From positions 964,406 to 1,028,405 of the forward strand of contig NC_018259.1 of assembly GCF_000227135.1 (NCBI RefSeq): a stretch of DNA of 64,000 bases, given 5' to 3'. The stretch comes from Leishmania donovani. Taxonomy: Eukaryota > Euglenozoa > Kinetoplastea > Trypanosomatida > Trypanosomatidae. The notes under the pieces are model-generated. The model saw only the letters and a program-made list of their open reading frames with translations. It did no database searches and had not been told where the DNA came from. A program made the position numbers and the translations under genes. Each line of letters begins with the position of its first letter. The stretch's first letter is position 1. Positions 18,651 to 27,058 of this stretch are shown one piece after another.

Positions 18651-21600
18651 CTACGCGTGTGTCGCGGCGCTCGCCGACTCTGGGCCCTTGAGAATGATGC
18701 GATTGGCAACGTCGCGAAGCATCTCGGCCACTGGCCGACGATATCCGAGGAGCGTCACGTTGCTAGGGTCTTCTGCCTTGGCGACCGTGATCCAGAGAGG
18801 ACCGCTGTTGGGAACCACGATGAGGGGCGTGGCCGGGATCCCAGTCGACACCGCTGGAGCGTCATCTTCGGTCGCCAGCGCGCAGCGCGCACCGCTGATA
18901 GAGCTGCTGCCTACACCAGCGTCAGCGCTGGTGTTCATGAAGGAAAACACCCACTGCTGAATAGCCTCCGCAGTGAGCTGAGCGACCGGGGCGGCATCAG
19001 AAAGCGCATCGACACGTTTTTCGCCCTCACCGCTCCGTTCAGAATCCTCTCCCGTCTTTCCCGCCAATACCTCGCGCACGAGGGGCTGCATCGCGGGCGA
19101 CTCTGCCATCCGCCACAGCAGTCCCACCGCATCGCCGCAGCGGCCCTTGCTCAGCTGCACCGCCTTCTTCGCTTGATCCAGCGCTCGAGCGTACTGTCCA
19201 GCGGCGTAGTACAGCTGCGCCACCGCGCACAAGGCGAGTGGCTCACGTGACTTCCACTGACGCATCACCTGCGCGGCGGCTCGGCCACGGGACGCGGGCG
19301 GCTCCAGTGAAATAAAGAGTCCCAGCAACTCACCAACGGCATCGTCCTGCGCCATGGCAAAGGTCCCCTCGCGCGTCTTGGGCAGCTTCTGCAGCACCTC
19401 CTGCACCATTTCCAGCGCCTGCCCTGGCGTGCCGTACTGCACATCAAGCATGGCCTGCGTTGCACCGATGCGGGCAACGGCGCTGGCTTGTCTCTCGAGT
19501 TCCTGGGCCGACACACCCCGCGCCAAGACGTGCGATCGCGTACTCTGCAGATCCGCCGCACACGCCGCCAGCGCATCGGTCAGCAACGCCCGCGCCGCCG
19601 CTACGTTTTGCAACAGCTCCGCCTCCACACGGGCAGCCACAAAGACCCACACTGCCGCCACGGCCCGGCAGTGATCAGGAGCGAGCGCCTTCTTGCACAG
19701 CACGCGAAGATCCCGAACGTCACTGGCAAGAGACTCGTCTTGCCGCAGCAGGTCAATCACGGGCACCCCAGTCGAGGTCGGCGCCAGAACGTCCTGTCGC
19801 TGCTGGATTGCGCGCCGCTTCTCCTCGAGCCGCATGAGCCACAGTCGTGACGAGCGCGGGAATCGTTGCAGCGCGTCCACCAGCAGCGCATCAATTGGCT
19901 GTCCTTGACTGCGGCGCAACACGGCAAGCTTTACCCACACCTCCTCCTCACGCTGCTGCTGCTGCACAGTTGCCGCGGCACCCTTCGCTGCAGCAATCGC
20001 GCTGACCAAGCAGGCATCCGCCGCCGTTGTGTCACCGACGGCGGCCAGCATTTTCGAGCGTGCCACGTACAGGCGCAGGGCGCCAGCGGTCTGCTCTGTT
20101 GCGCTAGAGTTGATGGTGTGCAAAAGCCGATCAATGAAAGAGAGGGCTGCCGCAAAGCAGCCGCGGCGGTACAGGGCGTCGGACACAGCCAGTGGCACCT
20201 CCACAAGAAGAAGCTCCAATGCCAGGCTGAGCTGCGACCTTGCGCGCGCGTTGGCCGGGACGCTGGGCGCCGCATTGAGCTGTGCGCTCAACCCCTGGGA
20301 ACCGAGCGAAGCGCCAGCGAGTAAGCCTGCCGCTGCGGCGGCGACATGCGTGGCGCTGCCAAGCAGAGAGGCCAGCGCTACTATCAACGGAGGAGGAAGC
20401 GGAAGCTCAGATTCAAGGTCTGCCGCCTTCGCTTTCACAGGCGCAGGCGTCGTCGAAGCGGCCGCTGGCGCCACACACGGCTTCCCAAGCTCCTCCTCCT
20501 CATCCTCCTCCGCCACCCTCTGCTCCTCGCTGCGGGCACCGAGAGCTGCATGTGCTACTGCCGGTTGACGCGCTGTTGATGGCACCGCAGCACCGTCTTC
20601 CGTTCTCGCTGAGCTCTCCCTGCCGCAGCACCACAGTACAGGCAGGTCGTCGTGCAAAACAGCGGTAGAAGCCGACAGTACTGCGGATGAAAGCACAGGC
20701 AGAATGTCGCGAGGCGTCACGGTAGCAGTAGATCTGGCGATCGCCGCCGTGGCGCTGCTGCCCACGACCGTCAGCGCCTCTGAGGACTCATTGCCGGTGT
20801 TCATCGACTCAAGCTGCTGCCGCTGCAGCTGCAGCCACGAGTACCAGAGCACGCACTGCACACTGTGACGACTCGCAGCGTCGGCAGGGAGAAGCGCCAC
20901 AAGGTCCTCGAGCCACGTTGCAGGAATGGTATGCGCCGCGCCCTTCTTGTCATTAGGATCCACGATACAGAGAAACATGTGCGCAGCCGTGCACACGTAC
21001 ACGCTTGGCGCTGCGGTCGCCGCGCGAGAGGTCTCCGTCGCCTCTCCGTTTCTATTCGACGCCTCGATCCCACGGTGGCCCTTCGCGTCGTCCTTGTGAA
21101 GCAGCGAGAGCGCGAGTGAGAGCCAGGCGTGCCGCGACCCCGCCTCGCTCAGGTCGAGGTAGTTACGCTGGGCGGTGCGCACCAGGTCACGCACCTCCGT
21201 GTCTGCCCTTTGCACGGCTGCGTACATCGCCGCCATGGACGCCGCGCTGCCCGCACCGTCTTTCTCGGCTTCCAACACTTGACTTTCACGATTCTCCGCG
21301 AGCTGTGAGGCCGTGATCGTGGGCGCAAATCGGCAGGCCCAGTAGTGCGCGAGCTCGTGCCACTCCACGTACTTGGCGGCCTCAATGATGAGCGCCAGGG
21401 AGGGATAACGCGCCGCCGCCGCCTGGAACATTTCTTTGCCTGTCTGATATGTCTCCAGCCGCGCCAGGCGTGCCCACAGCAGCGGCAGTGTAGGCGTGTG
21501 CTGCAGCGCCTTCTGTAGCAACGCGCGCTGGTCCTGCAAGGAGGGCACGTACTGGACCAGGCGCAGCCACAGGTGCTCGCTCGACGGGCACGCCAGCACC

Positions 21601-22523
21601 GCTCGCTGAAGGCACGGCACCCTCTCGAGCGAGGGTATGCAGTCAAGCAGCTGTGTCCAGAGCTCCTCCTCCGTCGGGCACGCTGACGTGGCCTCCTCAA
21701 GCAGGCGACGACGTCCGGCGTAGTTGTCCTTAGCGAGGTAGCGCAGCCGCTCCTCCCAAATGCGCTTGCCCTTCCTGCCAGTCACAGCGCACCCATCCAC
21801 GAGCGTCTGATACGCGCGACGCGTCATTCCCATCTCGCGGTAGGCGCGCGCGTGGGTGATCCAGGTCGTCTGCTCCTCGGTCGACCCCATCGCGAGTACG
21901 TTGTGCAGGCCGGTCTGTACAGCAGATGTCTTGCCCTTCAGGACGTCGTAGGCTGTCAAAACACGCTCCTCAGCAAAGACATGCTCCTCGGCAGCCTCGC
22001 CCTCCTCCGTCCGAGCGCTGCGAACCACTAGCGGGGCTGAGGGGCCTGAGGCAGGCGCAGGCAGTGACGAGTTCGCCGTTGTCAAGGGCCCAGATGGGGC
22101 GGGCACTGAGCAGGCGCTCGGCGAGCCTGCAGCGGTGATTGGCTTTGCCGCAGTGGGCAAGGGTACGGCCTCCAGCGTGGCAAGGTCCTCCAGCGAGAGC
22201 TTCACCTTCGCGGGAGCGCTGCGGTCTGCATGGTTGCTCGACGCCCCGCTGCTGTGGCGCCCGGCAACCTGATTTGCTGCTGCTCCATCGTCCTCGCGCT
22301 TGGGTTTTCGTGTGCGCTCCTCCAGTCGCTCCATAGCGGCAAAGAAATCGTTCTCGTCTCGCGTCATCTTTGCCGTTGTGTTAACGCCGGTGGTGAGCTC
22401 GGCTGTTGTGATAAAGCCCTTCGCCCCACGACCGGCACCGTATTGATAGCCCTTCGGCGGGTGTGGAGCGTGCCAGTCCACCTTGGCGAGCAGCTGCTCG
22501 TACTTGTCCTTCTTTTCTTCCAT
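18651..22523 (-). CDS. PRP6: Pre-mRNA splicing factor PRP6 homologue (U5 snRNP, PRPF6/U5-102K)
   Basis: 1290 residues from the ATG at 22521-22523. The N-terminal about 80 residues match the PRP1/PRP6 N-terminal domain: PKGYQYGAGRGAKGFITT, then a DENDFF motif followed by a basic segment. After a linker to about 190, the rest is a long array of helical HAT/TPR-type repeats with recurring LW and W-L-x-L patterns (for example LWLRLVQYVPSL, LWARLARLE, SSRLWLMRLEE). PRP6 bridges U5 and U4/U6 in the tri-snRNP. Human PRPF6 is 941 residues; the extra length here comes from acidic and Ala-rich insertions, including an E-rich stretch near 680. In trypanosomatids the spliceosome serves mainly trans-splicing, so this would be an essential core factor. 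Confidence 0.9.
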   Translation of the reverse strand: MEEKKDKYEQLLAKVDWHAPHPPKGYQYGAGRGAKGFITTAELTTGVNTTAKMTRDENDFFAAMERLEERTRKPKREDDGAAANQVAGRHSSGASSNHADRSAPAKVKLSLEDLATLEAVPLPTAAKPITAAGSPSACSVPAPSGPLTTANSSLPAPASGPSAPLVVRSARTEEGEAAEEHVFAEERVLTAYDVLKGKTSAVQTGLHNVLAMGSTEEQTTWITHARAYREMGMTRRAYQTLVDGCAVTGRKGKRIWEERLRYLAKDNYAGRRRLLEEATSACPTEEELWTQLLDCIPSLERVPCLQRAVLACPSSEHLWLRLVQYVPSLQDQRALLQKALQHTPTLPLLWARLARLETYQTGKEMFQAAAARYPSLALIIEAAKYVEWHELAHYWACRFAPTITASQLAENRESQVLEAEKDGAGSAASMAAMYAAVQRADTEVRDLVRTAQRNYLDLSEAGSRHAWLSLALSLLHKDDAKGHRGIEASNRNGEATETSRAATAAPSVYVCTAAHMFLCIVDPNDKKGAAHTIPATWLEDLVALLPADAASRHSVQCVLWYSWLQLQRQQLESMNTGNESSEALTVVGSSATAAIARSTATVTPRDILPVLSSAVLSASTAVLHDDLPVLWCCGRESSARTEDGAAVPSTARQPAVAHAALGARSEEQRVAEEDEEEELGKPCVAPAAASTTPAPVKAKAADLESELPLPPPLIVALASLLGSATHVAAAAAGLLAGASLGSQGLSAQLNAAPSVPANARARSQLSLALELLLVEVPLAVSDALYRRGCFAAALSFIDRLLHTINSSATEQTAGALRLYVARSKMLAAVGDTTAADACLVSAIAAAKGAAATVQQQQREEEVWVKLAVLRRSQGQPIDALLVDALQRFPRSSRLWLMRLEEKRRAIQQRQDVLAPTSTGVPVIDLLRQDESLASDVRDLRVLCKKALAPDHCRAVAAVWVFVAARVEAELLQNVAAARALLTDALAACAADLQSTRSHVLARGVSAQELERQASAVARIGATQAMLDVQYGTPGQALEMVQEVLQKLPKTREGTFAMAQDDAVGELLGLFISLEPPASRGRAAAQVMRQWKSREPLALCAVAQLYYAAGQYARALDQAKKAVQLSKGRCGDAVGLLWRMAESPAMQPLVREVLAGKTGEDSERSGEGEKRVDALSDAAPVAQLTAEAIQQWVFSFMNTSADAGVGSSSISGARCALATEDDAPAVSTGIPATPLIVVPNSGPLWITVAKAEDPSNVTLLGYRRPVAEMLRDVANRIILKGPESASAATHA

Positions 22524-22795
22524 TATGCTTTACACGGTGACCACAGCAAGAGCTGAGATAAGGAAATGTATAATAACGGGGAGAGAGAGATACAGCCAGT
22601 GAAGGAGCAAAACAAGTCGGGAAGGAGGTGGCCTCGCATGTGCAACCCGTCTTGCAGTGTCCTTCACGCACTTTCTCATACCCTAGTTATGTTGCTATGC
22701 GCGTGTCAACACCACGTGGGCAGGTGGCGGTCCTTTTCCGTGTTTGATTTGTGGATAGTTGCTCGTTGATTTCGCGCACAGGTGAGGTGAATCAG

Positions 22796-23164
22796 TCAGC
22801 AGACGAGAACGAAAAGGTGTAGGAGGGCGGAAGCAGGGGAGGTGGTGCAGCAGTCGCATCCGCAGCGGAGGATGAGGGTGGTATCGGTGTGCTGCACCGA
22901 GTATGTCCACCGCACAGGTGTGCCGTGGCGTTCAAGTTTCACGGCGGCGGCCTTGACACGCATGGCCCGCAGCAGGTCGCACACACAACCACATGGGATT
23001 GTGGCAGCAATGACCGCCCACACCGGAGGTATACGCTTTCTCGGCTGCCACCTTTCTTGATCCTTTTGCAGAGCAGTGTTGCCGCCCCGATGTGTGACAG
23101 TGGTCGTTGGAAAAAGAGTGCGCCTCGCGCCGGCCCCCGCTCTCCGCGCCTCCTCGGTCATCAT
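22796..23164 (-). CDS. Possible small Cys-rich protein (122 residues)
   Basis: An open frame with ATG at 23162-23164 (a second ATG follows directly), lying between PRP6 and the next upstream gene. I recognise no family. Support comes from fairly GC-rich third positions through most of the frame and a non-repetitive composition. There is a hydrophobic stretch with Cys at about 48-61, a probable beta segment (LERHGTPVRWTYSV) and a CGCDCC cluster near the C-terminus that could bind metal. The opposite strand has competing ORFs, and the frame could be chance within UTR. The C-terminal LLHLFVLVC is hydrophobic. Confidence 0.35.
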   Translation of the reverse strand: MMTEEARRAGAGARRTLFPTTTVTHRGGNTALQKDQERWQPRKRIPPVWAVIAATIPCGCVCDLLRAMRVKAAAVKLERHGTPVRWTYSVQHTDTTLILRCGCDCCTTSPASALLHLFVLVC

Positions 23165-23792
23165 TATTCTCCTCCCTCCCAACCCAGCGAACGCGCCGTG
23201 CACTTGGCTCCGCGTAGCTCGCTCAGAACTGCCGTGGTGGTGGTGGTGGCAGTTTCGGCCATTTCTTTACCTTGTCTCTGCTGCCCTCATAAAACGGATG
23301 CGCGATTCGGCACACGAGCCATACACTTGTGTCTGTCGGCCGCGGCCCCCGGTCTATGCCCCGCGGCGGATTTTGCGTAAGTCCAGAGTTTCTCACCGCA
23401 GCCCAGCCCTCGTGCCGTGGGACAAGGAAAAGCAGCTGGGCAGCCCCCAAGCCCACACGTGCGTGCATGAGAGAGAGAGAGCGGGTGAGTCAGTGCGTGA
23501 GTGGGGCAGAGACAGGCGAGCCAAAACACGAAAAAGAGACGCAGAAGACAGCGGCACAGCCGGCCAGCGTAAGCGGGCCGCTTTGCCTTCGCAGCACAAA
23601 CACGATACGTCTCACGAAAGCAATGCAACAACTTAGCAGGCACGCCCCGAAACACGGGCGTGAGCCTCACAGCGCAGCAGCGGCACCTCGACTGAGAAGA
23701 ACCGTTGGCGAGATGCAGCAAGGCTGCCGCTCCCTCTCCCCTCTCAGCGGTGTTGATCGGTGCTCACGCTATGGGTCGCGTCCACCACGGCA
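23165..23792. other. Intergenic spacer
   Basis: No gene is seen beyond the small candidate at its left edge. A GA-rich run near 23467-23483 is polypyrimidine on the transcribed strand. The right part should be the 3' UTR of the TM protein at 23793. Confidence 0.4.
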
Positions 23793-24281
23793 CTAACGCG
23801 GGCGCACCTCCTCGAGGTAGTCGTCGTCGTACATATCGCGGCGCTGCTCCAGTGAGGCGCCCATCCGATCCACGCGTGCGTCGAGCAGCGACTGCAGATA
23901 CATCCCCTGCCACCCCACGTAGATGATCATGATGGCGTACATCCAGTAGAACCAGCGAAAGTCAATCTTCTGCAGTGGGCCTTTTGCCTGCGCGTACTTG
24001 ATGAGGCTCTCCCGCAGCACGTTCGTGTCCACGTCCTTGAAGTCTTCGGGGTTGACTTTGCCTTTGTTAATGCGAGACTGACGGATGTAGCGCCGCATGG
24101 CGCCGTAGTTGCTGTGCGAGTACATGAAGAAGCGCGGCAGATCAATTACCAGGTAGGCGGCATCCCGTATCGCACATTGCAACTTGTTCGCCGCCGGATC
24201 CCAGTGCGTGAACGTACGGATGTCGTGCAGCAGCGTGCGCGTCGCCGTGTGCACAAACGACACAGGTGGTGCGCCCGCCAT
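23793..24281 (-). CDS. Conserved-looking single-TM protein, probably mitochondrial inner membrane
   Basis: 162 residues from the ATG at 24279-24281. The composition is ordered, rich in Tyr, Arg and Asp, without low-complexity stretches. One transmembrane helix at about 112-132 is aromatic-rich (WFYWMYAIMIIYVGWQG). It is preceded by a soluble part with several predicted helices and followed by an acidic tail containing YDDDYLEE. The aromatic TM, small size and lack of a cleavable signal are typical of accessory subunits of kinetoplastid respiratory complexes or ATP synthase, but I cannot assign which. An ER protein is the alternative. Confidence 0.8.
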   Translation of the reverse strand: MAGAPPVSFVHTATRTLLHDIRTFTHWDPAANKLQCAIRDAAYLVIDLPRFFMYSHSNYGAMRRYIRQSRINKGKVNPEDFKDVDTNVLRESLIKYAQAKGPLQKIDFRWFYWMYAIMIIYVGWQGMYLQSLLDARVDRMGASLEQRRDMYDDDYLEEVRPR

Positions 24282-25283
24282 GAGTTCGCGTCTCAGCCAA
24301 TATATATATATATGTGTGTGTGTGTGTCGGAGGGGGGGGGGAGGCGGGGGTTATGCAAGAGACACCAGGTACGTGAAGCAGGGCACTGAAGTGCAAGGCT
24401 TAGTTGGCTTGGCTTCCCACCCCCTTTTCACTTTATGCGCGCGGGTGGAGTGAATAGTAGAGATCGTCCAGTGCTGTGCGCAGCAGCGGGCATCCCGGGT
24501 GTGCAACCGTGTCACGGAGACACGACGTGATTGTGTGCGGCACAGAGAAATGAGGGCGAGCAAAAAGAATACGGGGCAAGTCGCAGATGCAAATAAAAGA
24601 GACGTGGAAAATGGTGGGTGCGCAGGTGTTGCGGTGGAAGGTATTCAGATAGAAAGAAGACAGGGCGTAGCGCCAGCACCACTGCGGACGGCACAGGTGG
24701 GTAAGAAGTACGATGGAGAAACGCAAAGCGAAGGCGGCACAACAGCAACAGCAAAACAGCGTGGCGATTGTGCGCGGGGCGAAAGAGGGTGGAGGTTTCG
24801 CCGGTAATCCAACGCCATTGCCTCGTTGGTTCGCCTGGCTTGCCACGCTGACCTTTTTCAAGTTGCTCGCATGCTCGCTCGCTTCCTTGTCGTGCCCGTT
24901 TATATCATGTTGCAGTCGTGGCGTCATTAAGTGGTCGAGCAGCCACCATTCACAGCTCTTGATGATGGGCTCGAGGCTGAAGAGGAGGAGGTATGGCAGT
25001 GCGGCAGCAAGGCTTCCGCTGTAACAGACACTTGCAGCTCTGCTGCGCCCTCCTGTTTCTTCTTCGCCCATTGCTGCACAAAGCAGCGCGACCACACACC
25101 CGCACACACGCGCTCGCACGAACAAAACTCTGCTACTCACCGATCGAACAAATCGCACAAGAAGACCATCTTCTAAAGGGGGGGGGTGATGAGGAGGGGG
25201 AGTGCAAAGTAGTCTATGGGAAAAGGGGTAACGACACGCGCAGTGGTCCGAGCAGAACGAGGGGGGATGCGCCTCTGTGCTCC
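24282..25283. other. Intergenic spacer with composite microsatellite
   Basis: Contains (AT)n(TG)n followed by poly-G at 24300-24342, directly upstream of the TM gene. A minus-strand frame overlapping this spacer (24433-25074 from an ATG) contains a hydrophobic stretch but decays into UTR-like composition, so I do not call it. Confidence 0.45.
24300..24342. repeat. Composite (AT)n-(TG)n-poly(G) tract
   Basis: About six AT units, eight TG units and a run of ten or more G lie within about 60 bases 5' of the start codon of the single-TM gene. On the transcript this would read C-rich, CA, TA. Confidence 0.9.
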
Positions 25284-26090
25284 CTACCTCACAACCTCGA
25301 CGGAGGTCTGAATCACATCGCCTTGGCAACCGATTTCCCCCAGATACGGCTGCAGCAAGCACGCAAAGAGCCGCGCGTCCATCACAAGCTCCCCAACGCG
25401 CTCGCGCACTACATCACGCAGGCTCTCCACATCCCCGTAGACACCGCCTCCGATATTTGAAGCGGCAAAATGCGAAGAGCTAGCAAGCGGGTAGGTATTG
25501 CTGGCATCTCGCGGCATGGCGCACACCGTGACGGCGCCGTCGATCTGAATCACATGCCGCGAAAGCGTCCACACGGCTGTCTGGATGTGCTGCCGTGACG
25601 GAACCAAATCCAGCAAGCGCCCGAAGACGGCATCGCGCACGACCACCTTAGACAGCTCTCGCTTGTCCATAGTCGACAGCAACGGAATGTCGGCATACGT
25701 GGCGGGAGGAGGCGACAGCGCTACAGGCGAGGAAGAAGGCCCGGAAAACAGCTCTGTCGAGGAGGGACGGCTGCGACGCTGCGGCGGCGTCATGTAGCCC
25801 GGCCCGGCTGCTGTCTCTGTCTCCCCATGAGAGAAGTCGTTCGCGTATGCCGAGCAGTGGCCGCATTGCTCTCCTGTCTGCGGTAGGGATGGGCGCGACT
25901 GGGCACGCTGCAGCGAGCTGGAATTGCGCGCGGTGATGGAGCATGCATTGTGCCGTAGCTGATAGAGGAGGCTGAAGCGGACGATTGGGGCGCCCGCTGA
26001 ACTCGCGGCAGAAGGCTGTGTCTGCCCTGCTATGCCGTCGCCGTCGCCGTCGCCGTTCGAGTGTCTGGAAGAGTTGATCGTGTACGCCAT
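25284..26090 (-). CDS. Hypothetical protein (268 residues)
   Basis: The open frame begins further upstream at 26531, but only with GTG; the first ATG in frame is at 26088-26090, so 268 residues is the likely product. I recognise no family. The first about 130 residues are Ser/Pro-rich with a short Gly-Asp repeat (about residues 12-19) encoded by a CCGTCG-type array. From about 140 on the sequence is ordered and mixed alpha/beta (KVVVRDAVFGRLLDLV, AVTVCAM, SLRDVVRERVGELVMDARLF), indicating a C-terminal globular domain of roughly 130 residues. Its fold would need a profile search. Confidence 0.75.
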   Translation of the reverse strand: MAYTINSSRHSNGDGDGDGIAGQTQPSAASSAGAPIVRFSLLYQLRHNACSITARNSSSLQRAQSRPSLPQTGEQCGHCSAYANDFSHGETETAAGPGYMTPPQRRSRPSSTELFSGPSSSPVALSPPPATYADIPLLSTMDKRELSKVVVRDAVFGRLLDLVPSRQHIQTAVWTLSRHVIQIDGAVTVCAMPRDASNTYPLASSSHFAASNIGGGVYGDVESLRDVVRERVGELVMDARLFACLLQPYLGEIGCQGDVIQTSVEVVR

Positions 26091-27058
26091 GGGCTGTGTA
26101 GGAAGCTGCACCGCTAACGCGCTCTCAAGGGGGATGTGAAAGGGGGGCACCCGCACGCCGAATCGCTTGACACTCGTGCCACGGAGCCCTAGATTGGCGA
26201 GTTCGGGAGGTGCCGGAAAACGAGGCACACGCAGAGAGGCGCGATGAGAGAAGAAAGGGCGCACAGCGACGCAACGCGCAGGAGCCCGTTGCCACCAGTC
26301 TAGCGGGGGAGGGGGCCTTGACGGGCTTGCGGTATGCACTGAGAAAGAAACGGTGGACTGGGGTTCAACTTCCTCGTGAACGATGGTGGCGGCTTTCCTT
26401 TGAAGGATGAGAGGCAAGGAGTTGGTGAATGATGAGTGAGGCGCGCGGTGGTCTTCTCGTTTCTCGACGATCGAGTAGGGTGCCGTAGCTGTCGTATGCG
26501 GATGCCCTGCGTGCAGCTGGCTCGGTGACACTACTGTACACGTCAGCGATACTCACAGAGAGGGAGAAAGGCGACGGGTGGTAGTGAAGGGGGGGGGGAG
26601 TCGGTCAGAGACCTTAGAGCAACGCCAAAGAGGCGTTTGTGAGCAGAGGGAGAGAGGGTGGGGCGAGAGGACTAGTGCAGGGTGTGCATGCTTTGCATGT
26701 GGAGGAGGGAAGACCCAGCTGAAAGTGGCCCAAACGCCTGTGCGCAAGTGGGGGCCTCCGACCTTCCGCTGCACCGTCCTGTCAAGGGGTCGCTCATGAG
26801 TACGCGCCGTTGCTTCACTGCACAAGACGTACACCCCGAGGTCGTCCACAAAGAGTTAGCAACACACCGGAGAAGGACGGCGGCGCTGGTACGTGTGCCG
26901 CAGCAGACTATTACTACGATTACTTTTTTTTTTGCGCATGCGTGCGCGCACGCACGTTGGGTTTCTCCAGCGACGCACATTGCGAAACCCACCATTCTGC
27001 TATCCCTCTCTAGGCCTACCTTCCTATCCAGCATAACGCACGGAGGTGCCGCAACCGC
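26091..27058. other. Intergenic spacer
   Basis: Purine-rich blocks at about 26563-26600 and 26640-26670 form polypyrimidine tracts on the transcribed strand. A T-run is present near 26925-26934. No separate gene is seen. Confidence 0.45.

Noticed and set aside
24433..25362. 309-codon minus-strand ORF with hydrophobic part
   Set aside because: It overlaps the end of the 268-residue gene in another frame, its composition drifts to UTR-like, and it contains microsatellite-type runs.
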